A stretch of DNA of 18,798 nucleotides, from NCBI GenBank assembly GCA_035720945.1, contig DASTNK010000056.1, positions 1-18,798 on the forward strand. Direction: 5' to 3'. Below, in pieces: positions 5,938 to 14,030 of the stretch. Position 1 is the first letter of the stretch; every line of letters begins with the position of its first letter. The translations under genes and the position numbers were made by a program. Under the pieces are notes generated by a model that was not told the origin of the DNA, did no database searches, and was given only the letters and a program-made list of their open reading frames with translations. The stretch comes from SCQX01 sp035720945 (GTDB lineage Bacteria; Pseudomonadota; Gammaproteobacteria; Burkholderiales; Burkholderiaceae_B).

Positions 5938-6843
5938 ATGCCCTCGCTCAACGCCCGAGATTATCAACCCGTCCCGCCACTCAACGTCGCCTTCCTGGGA
6001 CTGGGCATCATGGGATTTCCCATGGCTGGCCATCTGGTTCGCGCCGGCCACCGTGTCACGGTGTACAACCGCACGGCCGCCAAGGCCCGTGCCTGGGTCG
6101 ATGAATTCGGCGGCACGGCCGCCGCGACACCCCGCGAAGCGGCTGCGAACGCCGACATTGTTTTCTGCTGTGTCGGCAACGACGAAGACTTGCGCAGCGT
6201 CGCGCTCGGCGCTTCGGGCGCCCTGGCGGGCATGAAACCTGGCTCCGTGTTCGCGGACCACACCACGGCGTCGGCTGAGGTGGCGCGCGAGTTGTATAGC
6301 GCCGCCGGGAAGCTGAGCGTGGGATTTGTGGACGCGCCGGTATCGGGCGGGCAGGCGGGGGCCGTCAACGGTGTTCTGACCATCATGTGTGGTGGCGAAC
6401 AGCGCCACTTCGACATCATCGCCCCGGTGGCGGCCGCCTACGGGCGCGCGGTGACCCGACTCGGCGACCCCGGCGCCGGCCAACTATGCAAAATGGTGAA
6501 CCAGACATGCATAGCGGGGTTGGTCCAGGGGCTCTCCGAGGCCATCGCTTTCGGCCAGGCGGCCGGACTCGACATGAGTTTGGTCCTTCAAGTGATCAGC
6601 AAAGGCGCGGCGCAAAGCTGGCAGATGGAAAACCGCGGGGCGACCATGATCGAAGGAAAATTCGATTTCGGTTTCGCCGTGGATTGGATGCGCAAGGACC
6701 TGGGACTGGTGCTGAGCGAAGCTCGGCGCAACGGCGCCCGCGTCCCGGTCACCGCCCTGGTCGACCAGTTCTATGCGGACGTTCAGAAAATGGGCGGTAA
6801 CCGCTGGGATACATCGAGCCTGATCAAGCGGCTCGCCGACTGA
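5938..6843 (+). CDS. NAD(P)-dependent beta-hydroxyacid dehydrogenase
   Basis: A 301-residue cytoplasmic member of the 3-hydroxyisobutyrate dehydrogenase / tartronate semialdehyde reductase family. The Rossmann motif GLGIMG is at 21-26, followed by the family motif FPMAGHL. The substrate loop DAPVSGGQAGA is at 132-142, the catalytic lysine motif GAGQLCKMVNQ at 179-189 (Lys185), and KDLGLVLSEA at 253-262. Asn43-Arg44 after the second strand suggests NADP preference, since NAD forms usually carry an acidic residue here; this is tentative. GGAGA about 11 bases upstream supports the start. It is monocistronic, ending tail-to-tail with rppH 3 bases away. The exact substrate cannot be told from sequence. 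Confidence 0.93.
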   Translation: MPSLNARDYQPVPPLNVAFLGLGIMGFPMAGHLVRAGHRVTVYNRTAAKARAWVDEFGGTAAATPREAAANADIVFCCVGNDEDLRSVALGASGALAGMKPGSVFADHTTASAEVARELYSAAGKLSVGFVDAPVSGGQAGAVNGVLTIMCGGEQRHFDIIAPVAAAYGRAVTRLGDPGAGQLCKMVNQTCIAGLVQGLSEAIAFGQAAGLDMSLVLQVISKGAAQSWQMENRGATMIEGKFDFGFAVDWMRKDLGLVLSEARRNGARVPVTALVDQFYADVQKMGGNRWDTSSLIKRLAD

Positions 6844-6846
6844 TGC

Positions 6847-7407
6847 TCACGGCGGCACACGAACACCTCTGCCCGACGCGCGCGCAGCCCCGCCTTGCGT
6901 GCGCTGTCTCAGGTATCGGGTTTCACCGCCGCCTCGACGAAACAGGATGGCCGACAATTCATTGAGCGCGGTGGTGTAGACGCCGCGCTTGAATTCGATC
7001 ACCGCGTCCAGGGGCACCCAGTACTGGCTCCAGCGCCAAGCGTCGAATTCGGGATGATGCGTGGCCCGTAGGCACACATCGCAGTCGCGGCCAACCATGC
7101 GCAACAGGAACCAGATCTGTTTCTGGCCCTTGTAGTGCCCGCGGGAATCGCGGCGTATAAAATTTTCCGGCACATCGTAACGGAGCCAGTCGCGCGTACG
7201 CCCTAATATGCGAACGTGTTCGGGATGCAGGCCAATTTCTTCATGAAGCTCGCGGTACATGGCTTGAACCGGGCTTTCGCCGTAGTTGATGCCACCCTGC
7301 GGAAACTGCCATGCATGTTCCCGGATACGTTTTCCCCAGAAAACCTCGTTCCTCTGGTTTACAAGGATAATGCCGACATTAGGACGGTAGCCTTCACGAT
7401 CGAGCAT
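6847..7407 (-). CDS. rppH: RNA 5'-pyrophosphohydrolase
   Basis: A 186-residue Nudix hydrolase that removes pyrophosphate from the triphosphate 5' end of mRNA, opening it to RNase E-dependent decay. The Nudix box GGINYGESPVQAMYRELHEE is at 38-57, with IGL completing it. The N-terminus MLDREGYRPNVGIIL and the block WQFPQGG are typical of RppH. The C-terminus (from about 160) is Arg/Gly-rich and unconserved, and could contact RNA. The start at 7407 is preferred to 7431 because GAGGTG stands a few bases upstream and orthologues start here. It is divergent from proS across 65 bases, a common pairing in betaproteobacteria. Confidence 0.97.
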   Translation of the reverse strand: MLDREGYRPNVGIILVNQRNEVFWGKRIREHAWQFPQGGINYGESPVQAMYRELHEEIGLHPEHVRILGRTRDWLRYDVPENFIRRDSRGHYKGQKQIWFLLRMVGRDCDVCLRATHHPEFDAWRWSQYWVPLDAVIEFKRGVYTTALNELSAILFRRGGGETRYLRQRTQGGAARASGRGVRVPP

Positions 7408-7444
7408 GGGCCACCTCAGAAGCGAATTCAATACAATTACACCG

Positions 7445-7450
7445 ATTATA
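7445..7450 (-). promoter_or_regulatory. Candidate -10 element for rppH
   Basis: The minus strand carries a perfect TATAAT here, which would start transcription about 30 bases before the rppH start codon. No good -35 hexamer lies 16-18 bases upstream, where the proS start codon is. The same A/T-rich patch probably serves proS on the plus strand, but no clear plus-strand hexamers are seen. A small palindrome, ATCTC-AC-GAGAT (7454-7465), lies next to it. Confidence 0.35.
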
Positions 7451-7472
7451 CGTATCTCACGAGATCCCTACC

Positions 7473-9206
7473 ATGCGTGCATCCAGATATCACATAAATA
7501 CATTGAAAGAGGCCCCCGCGGAAGCCGAAGTCCGCAGCCACCAGCTCATGACTCGGGCCGGAATGATCCGCAAAATCGCGGGCGGCATCTACACCTACAT
7601 GCCGATGGGGTTGAAGGTGATCAAGAAAATAGAATCGGTGGTGCGCGAAGAGATGAACAACGCCGGCGCCATCGAACTGCTCATGCCGGTGGTTCAGCCA
7701 GCGGAGCTTTGGCAGGAATCGGGCCGTTGGGAAAAATACGGTGCGGAACTGCTGCGCATCAAGGATCGCCATCAGCGCGATTTCGTGCTCCAGCCCACGT
7801 CGGAAGAAGTCATCACCGACATTGCCCGCAACGAAATCCATAGCTACCGCCAGCTTCCCATCAATTTCTACCACATCCAGACCAAATTCCGCGACGAACG
7901 CCGCCCCCGCTTCGGCCTGATGCGCGGGCGCGAATTCACCATGAAGGACGCCTACTCGTTCGATCGCACCGAAGTGGATGCCCAAGCCAGCTACGACGCG
8001 ATGTACGCCGCCTACGTGCGCATATTCGACCGTCTCGGACTGACCTACCGCGCCGTCGCGGCGGACACCGGCTCCATTGGCGGCGATCGCAGCCACGAGT
8101 TCCAAGTGATCGCCGACACCGGCGAAGATCTGATCGTCTACAACCCCGACTCGCAATACGCGGCCAATATCGAGCTGGCCGCCGCGCCTTGCCTGATCGC
8201 GGCACGCGGTCCCGCAAGTGAACCGTTGTTCAAGGCTCCCACACCCGAGGCGTCCAAATGCGAGATCGTGGCCGAGCAACTAGGTCGGCCCCTGACGGAT
8301 ACCGTCAAGGCTATCGTACTGGCCACCGAGCCTGCGGATGGGCGGGGCCCCGCCAAAATATGGTTGCTGTTGATCCGCGGCGATCATGAACTGAATGAAA
8401 TCAAAACAGGGAAGCTTCCTGGTTTTGAAAACGGCCACCGCTTCGCCACCGAAGAAGAAATCCTCGCCACATTCGGCTGCGTGCCGGGGTACCTGGGACC
8501 GGTCGGTATTGATGCGTCGGTGCCGGTGATCGCCGACACGACCGTCGCCAACATGAACAACTTCATTTGCGGCGCCAACGCCGAGGGGTTCCACTACACC
8601 GGCGTGAACTGGGGCCGCGATCTGCCCGAGCCCCAGGTTACCGACCTGCGCAACGTGATCGCGGGCGACCCCGCGCCGGAAGGCGGATCGCTGGCCATTC
8701 AACGTGGCATCGAGGTCGGGCAGGTTTTTTTCCTGGGGACCAAGTACTCCAAGGCGCTGAATGCCACCTTCCTCGAGGCCGACGGTAAACCCGCGCTGCT
8801 GCAGATGGGTTGCTACGGAATTGGCATCAGCCGCATCGCGGCGGCCGCCATAGAACAAAACAGCGACGACAAGGGCATCATCTGGCCACGCGCCCTCGCT
8901 CCCTTCGAGGCCGTGATCTGCCCCATGGGCTGGAACAAAAGTGAAACAGTTAGAAACGCAGCGGAAACGCTGTACGCCGAACTACGTGAAGCCGGCGTGG
9001 ATGTCCTGCTCGATGACCGCGACGTGCGCCCCGGTGTGATGTTCGCAGACTGGGAGCTCATAGGCGTGCCGCTGCGCATCACGGTCGGTGATCGCGGGCT
9101 CAAGGAAGGGGTCGTGGAACTGCAAGGCAGGCGGGATGACGCGGCCGCCACAATTCCTGTGGCCGCGGCGGCAAAAGCTGCGATCGAACGACTGGCCACC
9201 CTATGA
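7473..9206 (+). CDS. proS: Prolyl-tRNA synthetase (bacterial type)
   Basis: A 577-residue class II aminoacyl-tRNA synthetase charging tRNA-Pro, of the long bacterial type with an inserted editing domain. N-terminal catalytic blocks include MIRKIAGGIYTYMPMG (31-46) and LQPTSEE (106-112). Class II motif 2, FRDERRPRFGLMRGREF, is at 139-155. The editing (YbaK-like) domain lies at about 220-400. Motif 3, GCYGIGISRIAAA, is near 446-458, and the anticodon-binding domain fills about 470-577. The start gives the usual MRASRYHINTLKEAPAEAE terminus; the ribosome site is weak. It is monocistronic or leads into ybgC 42 bases later, with a hairpin in between. Confidence 0.98.
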   Translation: MRASRYHINTLKEAPAEAEVRSHQLMTRAGMIRKIAGGIYTYMPMGLKVIKKIESVVREEMNNAGAIELLMPVVQPAELWQESGRWEKYGAELLRIKDRHQRDFVLQPTSEEVITDIARNEIHSYRQLPINFYHIQTKFRDERRPRFGLMRGREFTMKDAYSFDRTEVDAQASYDAMYAAYVRIFDRLGLTYRAVAADTGSIGGDRSHEFQVIADTGEDLIVYNPDSQYAANIELAAAPCLIAARGPASEPLFKAPTPEASKCEIVAEQLGRPLTDTVKAIVLATEPADGRGPAKIWLLLIRGDHELNEIKTGKLPGFENGHRFATEEEILATFGCVPGYLGPVGIDASVPVIADTTVANMNNFICGANAEGFHYTGVNWGRDLPEPQVTDLRNVIAGDPAPEGGSLAIQRGIEVGQVFFLGTKYSKALNATFLEADGKPALLQMGCYGIGISRIAAAAIEQNSDDKGIIWPRALAPFEAVICPMGWNKSETVRNAAETLYAELREAGVDVLLDDRDVRPGVMFADWELIGVPLRITVGDRGLKEGVVELQGRRDDAAATIPVAAAAKAAIERLATL

Positions 9207-9210
9207 CAGC

Positions 9211-9231
9211 GTGTCGGCGGCTGGCCGACAC
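9211..9231 (+). terminator. Hairpin between proS and ybgC
   Basis: GTGTCGGC (9211-9218) pairs perfectly with GCCGACAC (9224-9231) across a 5-base loop, 4 bases after the proS stop codon and 17 bases before the ybgC start. No T-run follows, so full termination is doubtful. It may be a weak terminator, or a leader structure if the tol operon is partly fed from proS. Confidence 0.4.
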
Positions 9232-9248
9232 ACCGCTTAACTAAACTC

Positions 9249-9674
9249 ATGCCACTTGATACAATCGCCGCGCAGGCCGAACTGGATATTCGCGTATATT
9301 ACGAGGACACCGACACGGGCGGTGTCGTCTATTATGCAAACTACCTCAAATTCTTCGAGCGCGGGCGCACCGAATGGTTGCGCCGACTGGGTGTCGACCA
9401 GTCCGACATGGCCCGGCGCGAACACAAGGTATTCGTGGTCAAGTCGGTTCAAATACAATACCGCCGGCCCGCTCGGCTCGACGATCTGCTCACTGTGCGC
9501 AGCGCCATCACGCGGGTCGGCCCAGCATCCATAAATTTCGAACAAACCGCACTGTGCGACGGGGAACTGCTCTGCGAAAGCGCAATCCAAGTTTGTTGCG
9601 TGGACCAGCGCACGTTCCGTCCGGCGCCCTTCAACCGTGAACTCAGGGTTTTATTGGAAAAGGTTCAGAACTAA
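9249..9674 (+). CDS. ybgC: Tol-Pal-associated acyl-CoA thioesterase YbgC
   Basis: A 141-residue hotdog-fold thioesterase of the 4-hydroxybenzoyl-CoA thioesterase/YbgC family, hydrolysing acyl-CoA esters in the cytoplasm and associated genetically with Tol-Pal and phospholipid metabolism. The active-site block YYEDTDTGGVVYYANYLKFF runs from residue 17 to 36 (catalytic Asp22). At the second active-site position, where E. coli YbgC has VVYHA, this protein has VVYYA, a variant to note. It is the first gene of the cluster, with tolQ starting 2 bases after its stop codon. The ribosome site is weak. Confidence 0.95.
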   Translation: MPLDTIAAQAELDIRVYYEDTDTGGVVYYANYLKFFERGRTEWLRRLGVDQSDMARREHKVFVVKSVQIQYRRPARLDDLLTVRSAITRVGPASINFEQTALCDGELLCESAIQVCCVDQRTFRPAPFNRELRVLLEKVQN

Positions 9675-9676
9675 TC

Positions 9677-10348
9677 ATGCATCCCTCTAGCGACTTGTCG
9701 TTGGTGACCATCCTGCTCAACGCCAGTATTCCGGTGCAGCTGGTGATTCTGGTACTGGCGGGAATATCGATCCTGTCCTGGACCTACATATTCAGCAAAC
9801 GCGCCACTATCCGGCGCGCCGCCGAACAGACCCACCGCTTCGAAGACGACTTCTGGGCGGGCGGCGATCTGTCCGTGCTGCAACAAGCGATCTCCAGCCG
9901 CCGCAACGAACACGGGGCGCTCGCGCGCATCTTCGACGCCGGCATGACCGAATTCGTCAAAGCCCGCCGCAACCATAACAGTGATGCCATGCTCGATGGC
10001 CCGCGACGCGCCATGCAGGCGACCTATCAGCGGGAAATGGACGGTCTGGAATCGCACCTCAATTTCCTGGCCACCGCTGGGTCCATCAGCCCGTACATCG
10101 GCCTTCTGGGCACCGTCTGGGGCATCATGCACGCCTTCATCGGCCTGTCCGCGGTACAGCAGGCCACGCTGTCGTCGGTCGCCCCGGGTATCGCCGAAGC
10201 GCTCATCGCCACAGCCATTGGCTTGTTCGCGGCCATCCCGGCGGTGATCGCCTACAACCGATACACCAACCAAATCGATCGGCTGGCAATCCGATTCGAC
10301 AGCTTCATCGATGAGTTCCTGAACATCCTGCAGCGACAGGTGCACTGA
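9677..10348 (+). CDS. tolQ: Tol-Pal system proton channel subunit TolQ
   Basis: A 223-residue inner-membrane protein of the MotA/TolQ/ExbB family. Together with TolR it forms the proton-driven motor that energises TolA for outer-membrane constriction at division. Transmembrane segments lie at about 18-38, 135-158 (TAGSISPYIGLLGTVWGIM) and 168-190 (IAEALIATAIGLFAAIPAVI), with the long cytoplasmic loop between the first two. These last two helices carry the conserved channel-lining small and hydroxyl residues. Length is normal. The stop codon overlaps the tolR start (TGATG), showing translational coupling. Confidence 0.98.
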   Translation: MHPSSDLSLVTILLNASIPVQLVILVLAGISILSWTYIFSKRATIRRAAEQTHRFEDDFWAGGDLSVLQQAISSRRNEHGALARIFDAGMTEFVKARRNHNSDAMLDGPRRAMQATYQREMDGLESHLNFLATAGSISPYIGLLGTVWGIMHAFIGLSAVQQATLSSVAPGIAEALIATAIGLFAAIPAVIAYNRYTNQIDRLAIRFDSFIDEFLNILQRQVH

Positions 10349-10800
10349 TGTCCATCCACCACGGCCACCGCCGTTCGCGTCGGCTGAAGAGCGACATCAA
10401 CGTCGTCCCTTATATCGACGTCATGCTCGTGCTGCTCGTCATCTTCATGGTGACCGCACCAATGATCACCCCTGGCCTGATCAACCTGCCCTCGGTCGGC
10501 CAGGCCGCTGAAGTGCCGGTGAAACCCATCGAGGTCCAGATCGCCGAGAACGGCGATATTTCCATCCGGGTGCGCGAAGCTGGTGGCGAGTTCCAGCGCA
10601 TCAGCCCCGACAGCCTGCTCAGCGAAGTTCAATCACGCGCATCCGCCGACACACCAGTGGTCATTGCCGCTGACGGAAAGGTCCCCTACGAAACCGTCAT
10701 GAAGGTGATGGACCAATTGCGATCGGGAGGCATCAGCCGGCTTGGTCTGCTGGTCGACCAGAAGGCCGGCTCGAACACGCCGCCGACCCCAACGCGATGA
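10348..10800 (+). CDS. tolR: Tol-Pal system protein TolR
   Basis: A 150-residue ExbD/TolR protein. A short cytoplasmic N-terminus rich in His and Arg is followed by one transmembrane helix (about 19-41, VVPYIDVMLVLLVIFMVTAP), where Asp24 is the conserved proton-carrying residue. The periplasmic domain (about 45-140) contains the family block VVIAADGKVPYETVMKVMDQLRSGG. It works with TolQ as the proton channel. The start overlaps the tolQ stop by one base. tolA begins 43 bases after the tolR stop. Confidence 0.98.
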   Translation: MSIHHGHRRSRRLKSDINVVPYIDVMLVLLVIFMVTAPMITPGLINLPSVGQAAEVPVKPIEVQIAENGDISIRVREAGGEFQRISPDSLLSEVQSRASADTPVVIAADGKVPYETVMKVMDQLRSGGISRLGLLVDQKAGSNTPPTPTR

Positions 10801-10843
10801 TGCCGCGCAGGCCGCGACACTCTGCGGGCTCCCCCCTCAAACC

Positions 10844-12094
10844 ATGAAGCAGATACTGAAACGCGCCCAGAACACCGCCGCGCCTCGAACCGATGAAGAA
10901 CGGGACGAGCGCCGGGGGCTTGTGATTTCCCTGGGTATCCACCTAGGCCTGGTCGTTCTCGTGTTCCTGGGGCTGCTCGGCGCGCCACGCAACCCTAATC
11001 CGGTGCAGATCGAACTCTGGGCACAGGGAACGCTGCCCGAAGCCGCCCAACCCGATACAGCGAACGAACCGCCAGACACCTCGGAGCAGGCACAGAAGCA
11101 AACACCGCCCAAGCCGCCAACCCCCACGCCACCTCCCAAGCCGGTGCCACAGCCGAAGCCAACCCCGACGCCGCCTCCCAAAGCGCAACCGGCGCCACCG
11201 CCCAAAGTCGCCCCGCCGGCTCCGGCGCCCGACGAGAATCCCGACATCGCATTGGAGAAGGCGCGTAAGGAAAAGGAAAAGAAGGAAGCCGAACACAAGG
11301 CGGCCGAACAGGCCGCGGCCGCCAAGAAGGCCAAGGAAGAAGCCGTGAAGAAGGCCGCTGAGATCAAGGCGGAACAGGAAGCAGCCGCGAAAAAGGCCGC
11401 CGAGCTAAAGGCCAAGCAAGCCGCCGCCAAGGCCGCGGCCGAACAGAAAGCCCAGGAAGCAGCCGAGGCGAAGGCCGAAGCCGAAAAGGCAGCCAAGGAA
11501 AAGGCTGCCAAGGCCAAGGCTGAAGCCGCCAAGAAAGCCGCCGCCAAGGCTGCGGCCGAACAGAAAGCCCAGGAAGAGGCCGAGGCGCAGGCCGAAGCCG
11601 AAAAAGCAGCCAAGGAAAAGGCGGCCAAGGAAGCCAAGGCCAAGGCCGAAGCCGCCAAGAAAGCCAAGGAAGCCGCCGCGAAAAAAGCGGCCGCCGCGAA
11701 AAAGGCCGCCGAAGCGAAACACCAGGCGCTGATGGCCGCCATGCGCAGCGCGGCGCTGGGGGCGGCGGGCATTCCCAACGGAACCGCCGATCACAACCAA
11801 GCCGGCGGAGGCGGCAACGACAATGGCTACGCGGCGAAGGTCAGGGCGTGCATACGGCCGCGCGTCGCCTATCCGGTTCCGCCTCGTAGCGGATCGAACC
11901 CGACAGTACAATATAGAGCCAACCTCAGTCCGAAAGGACTGGTCGAAAGCGTGGAAGTCAAACGCTCCTCCGGCATTCCCGGATTCGACCAGGCCGTGGT
12001 GAAAGGCATAAAGAGTTGCTCGCCCTTTCCCAAGCCCCCGTCCGGCAGGTACCCGTCGTATATCGACGGCAACTACCTCATGTACGACAACTAA
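10844..12094 (+). CDS. tolA: Cell envelope integrity protein TolA
   Basis: A 416-residue TolA, the energised arm linking the inner membrane to TolB and Pal. A short cytoplasmic N-terminus precedes one membrane helix (about 26-47) bearing the conserved Ser-X3-His pair (Ser29, His33) that contacts TolQR. A proline-rich segment (about 85-128) and a long Ala/Lys/Glu helix (about 135-300), the periplasm-spanning rod, follow. The C-terminal TolA/TonB-like domain occupies about 325-416 (YAAKVRACIRPRVAYPVP, SSGIPGFDQAVVKGI). The start at 10844 gives the normal N-terminus; the frame extends back to 10742 inside tolR but that part is not TolA-like. A 39-residue tandem duplication lies in the rod. Confidence 0.95.
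   Translation: MKQILKRAQNTAAPRTDEERDERRGLVISLGIHLGLVVLVFLGLLGAPRNPNPVQIELWAQGTLPEAAQPDTANEPPDTSEQAQKQTPPKPPTPTPPPKPVPQPKPTPTPPPKAQPAPPPKVAPPAPAPDENPDIALEKARKEKEKKEAEHKAAEQAAAAKKAKEEAVKKAAEIKAEQEAAAKKAAELKAKQAAAKAAAEQKAQEAAEAKAEAEKAAKEKAAKAKAEAAKKAAAKAAAEQKAQEEAEAQAEAEKAAKEKAAKEAKAKAEAAKKAKEAAAKKAAAAKKAAEAKHQALMAAMRSAALGAAGIPNGTADHNQAGGGGNDNGYAAKVRACIRPRVAYPVPPRSGSNPTVQYRANLSPKGLVESVEVKRSSGIPGFDQAVVKGIKSCSPFPKPPSGRYPSYIDGNYLMYDN
11420..11662 (+). repeat. Tandem duplication inside tolA helix region
   Basis: Two near-identical units, 11420-11536 (117 bases, 39 codons) and 11537-11662 (126 bases, with three extra codons near its end), encode AAAKAAAEQKAQE-type helix. Both share the stretch GCGGCCGAACAGAAAGCCC and most flanking bases, so this is DNA-level duplication and not only biased composition. 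It lengthens the periplasmic rod of TolA (about residues 193-273). Confidence 0.8.
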
Positions 12095-12109
12095 CAGGAG
12101 ATTGCAGTC

Positions 12110-13420
12110 ATGACCGCTTTCACTCTGGACGGCACGACAACCCGACTTGGCTGGCGGCCCTGGGCCTGCGCACTGCTCATGGCCGGTGCCAGCCTGGCGG
12201 GTATCCGGTCGGCGCACGCCCAGTTGCGTGTCGACATTTCCGGTGTCGGTGCCACCCAGTACCCCATAGCCATCGCCGATTTTTCCGGCAACCCGCAAGG
12301 CCAGGCCATCGCCAACGTCATTCGCGCCGATCTGACCCGCTCGGGGCAGTTCCAGCTCATCAATGCGACCGGCGCCAACCTCACCGCCGAAAGCACCATC
12401 GCCTACAACGACTGGCGCACCCGCGGTGCCGACTACCTTGCCTACGGCACCGTGACGCAGTCGGGTGATACCTACAACGTGAGCTATCGACTGGCCGATT
12501 CCGTGCGCCAGAGCCAGCTCGACGGCGTCGCCTTCACCGGCACGTCAAAAGAATTGCGCCGAATCTCGCATCAAATCGCCGACCGTATCTACGAAAAGAT
12601 CACCGGAGTGCGTGGCGTGTTCTCGACCCGGCTCGCCTATGTGTTGCAACGCGGCAACACTTATGAGTTACAAATTGCAGACGCCGACGGGCAGAATCCG
12701 CAGGTCATGCTACGGTCCAAACACCCCATTATTTCACCCGCGTGGTCCCCCGACGGCAAGCGTCTGGCGTACGTCAGTTTCGAAACCGGCAAACCGGTCG
12801 TATACGTGCAAACCCTTGCCACTGGTGCGCGTCTGCCGGTCGCCAACTTCAAAGGCAATAACAGCGCGCCCGCCTGGGCGCCCAACGGCCAACAGCTAGC
12901 AATTGCGCTGTCCCGCGACAGTATCTCTCAAATCTACACCATCAATTCCGACGGGTCGGGGCTGCGTCGCGTCATGCGTTCTCCCCTCATCGACACCGAG
13001 CCCAACTACACCCCGGATGGGCAGTCGATAGTGTTCACCAGCGATCGTGGGGGTACGCCGCAAATTTACAAAGTGCCGGTAACTGGTGGAGAAGCCCAAC
13101 GCTTGACCTTCAATGGAAGTTACAATACGTCACCCCACGTCTCGCCAGATGGCAAGCAGCTCGTGTACGTTAGCCGACAAGATGGTTCTTACCGAATCGC
13201 CCTGCAGGACCTGGCTTCAGGTTCGCCCACGTTGCTTACCGCGGGCCCGGATGACGAATCACCCAGCTTCGCACCCAATGGCATGCAAATCCTTTACAGC
13301 TCTATTCAAGGCGGTCGCAGTGTTCTGGCTGTCGTGTCCGTCGACGGCCGCGTACGCCAGACCTTGTCCGCCCTGGATGGAAAAGTGCAGGAGCCGACAT
13401 GGGGTCCGTTTACCAATTGA
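12110..13420 (+). CDS. tolB: Tol-Pal system periplasmic protein TolB
   Basis: A 436-residue periplasmic protein that binds Pal and is pulled away by TolA. The signal peptide (to about residue 37, ending AHA) has a long N-region. The N-terminal alpha/beta domain runs to about 160 (LRVDISGVGATQYPIAIADF). A beta-propeller follows, with at least five visible blades marked by WSPDGKRLAY, WAPNGQQLAI, YTPDGQSIVF, VSPDGKQLVY and FAPNGMQILY. The start is supported by GGAGA about 9 bases upstream and lies 15 bases after the tolA stop. pal follows 37 bases downstream. Confidence 0.98.
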   Translation: MTAFTLDGTTTRLGWRPWACALLMAGASLAGIRSAHAQLRVDISGVGATQYPIAIADFSGNPQGQAIANVIRADLTRSGQFQLINATGANLTAESTIAYNDWRTRGADYLAYGTVTQSGDTYNVSYRLADSVRQSQLDGVAFTGTSKELRRISHQIADRIYEKITGVRGVFSTRLAYVLQRGNTYELQIADADGQNPQVMLRSKHPIISPAWSPDGKRLAYVSFETGKPVVYVQTLATGARLPVANFKGNNSAPAWAPNGQQLAIALSRDSISQIYTINSDGSGLRRVMRSPLIDTEPNYTPDGQSIVFTSDRGGTPQIYKVPVTGGEAQRLTFNGSYNTSPHVSPDGKQLVYVSRQDGSYRIALQDLASGSPTLLTAGPDDESPSFAPNGMQILYSSIQGGRSVLAVVSVDGRVRQTLSALDGKVQEPTWGPFTN

Positions 13421-13457
13421 TTTTCACAGTGTGACTCTTTTTCAAAGGAAATCCCAA

Positions 13458-13955
13458 ATGAGCTCGCGCATCGTCAAAACCCTCACCGTGGCCGCTTTCG
13501 CCGCTACGCTCGCGGCCTGCAGCTCCGTGCCGCTCAATAACAATTCGGCCGGCGCGAATGGTGCCGGAAACGGAGCAACCGCCGGCCAGGTGATGGATCC
13601 GTTCAACCCGCAAAGCCCGCTGTATCAGCAACGGTCCGTGTACTTCGACTTCAACAAGTACAACGTCAAGGACGAATACCGTCCGCTGGTTGAAATGCAT
13701 GCGCATTACCTGGTCGCCCACCCCAGCCAGAAAGTGCAGGTCCAGGGCAACACCGATGCGCGCGGCAGCGCCGAATACAACCTGGCCCTGGGCCAGCGCC
13801 GTTCGGAAGCCGTCGCCCGCATGATGACCCTGTTGGGCGTCAAGAGCGACCAGATCGAAGCCATCAGCTACGGTAAAGAGCGCCCCAAAGCCACAGGCAG
13901 CACCGAGGCCGACTACGCCGAGAACCGTCGTGCAGATATTGTCTATCAGCATTAA
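13458..13955 (+). CDS. pal: Peptidoglycan-associated lipoprotein Pal
   Basis: A 165-residue outer-membrane lipoprotein. A lipoprotein signal peptide ends with the lipobox LAAC, Cys21 being the acylated residue (Lgt substrate). A flexible Asn/Gly/Ala-rich linker follows to about 45. The OmpA-like peptidoglycan-binding domain (about 55-165) includes YFDFNKYNVKDEYRPL and the diaminopimelate-binding block GNTDARGSAEYNLALGQRRS. The start at 13458 has AAAGGAAAT just upstream. The frame stays open back to 13113 within tolB, but that extension is an accident of the other frame. An intrinsic terminator follows its stop codon. Confidence 0.98.
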   Translation: MSSRIVKTLTVAAFAATLAACSSVPLNNNSAGANGAGNGATAGQVMDPFNPQSPLYQQRSVYFDFNKYNVKDEYRPLVEMHAHYLVAHPSQKVQVQGNTDARGSAEYNLALGQRRSEAVARMMTLLGVKSDQIEAISYGKERPKATGSTEADYAENRRADIVYQH

Positions 13956-13981
13956 TATCTAACACGCAAGTCACAGTGAAG

Positions 13982-14016
13982 CGCCGTGGCGGCCTCCCGC
14001 CGCGGCGTTTTTATTT
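13982..14016 (+). terminator. Intrinsic terminator between pal and cpoB
   Basis: CGCCGTGGCGG (13982-13992) pairs with CCGCCGCGGCG (13997-14007), 11 pairs with one G-U, across a 4-base loop. TTTTTATTT follows directly (14008-14016). This is the best intrinsic terminator in the window, 26 bases after the pal stop codon and only 14 bases before the cpoB start. Confidence 0.85.
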
Positions 14017-14030
14017 CCACGGATCCCCTC

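Noticed and set aside
5587..6483. 298-codon minus-strand frame across the coiled-coil gene, the gap and the dehydrogenase
   Set aside because: It overlaps two well-supported genes and shows no family motif; long open frames are expected at this GC content.
7446..8279. 277-codon minus-strand frame opposite proS
   Set aside because: Fully antisense to conserved proS coding sequence, with no ribosome site or domain.
10742..10843. Upstream extension of the tolA frame into tolR
   Set aside because: The extension is Arg/Pro-rich and lacks TolA features; the normal cytoplasmic N-terminus begins at 10844.
11100..11240. Proline/CCC-rich tract in tolA considered as a repeat element
   Set aside because: It encodes the Pro-rich hinge expected in TolA and shows no separate repeat unit at the DNA level.
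10837..11778. Long minus-strand frame (313 codons) opposite tolA, rich in Ala, Ser and Phe
   Set aside because: It is the mirror of the Ala/Lys-rich TolA rod: GCC/AAG codon bias leaves the opposite strand free of stops. It has no ribosome site and no recognisable domain.
11405..12298. Second minus-strand frame (297 codons) opposite tolA/tolB with Gly/Phe/Leu repeats
   Set aside because: Low-complexity antisense of the tolA repeat, running over the tolA-tolB junction.
13424..13434. Palindrome TCACAGTGTGA before pal, with a similar TCACAGTGA after pal
   Set aside because: The arms touch with a one-base centre, so no hairpin can form. The half-sites recall CRP but are in the wrong arrangement; short enough to be chance.
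13113..13457. Upstream extension of the pal frame into tolB
   Set aside because: The lipoprotein signal peptide with its lipobox and a ribosome site fix the pal start at 13458. The extension is Ser/Pro/Arg-rich shadow of tolB.
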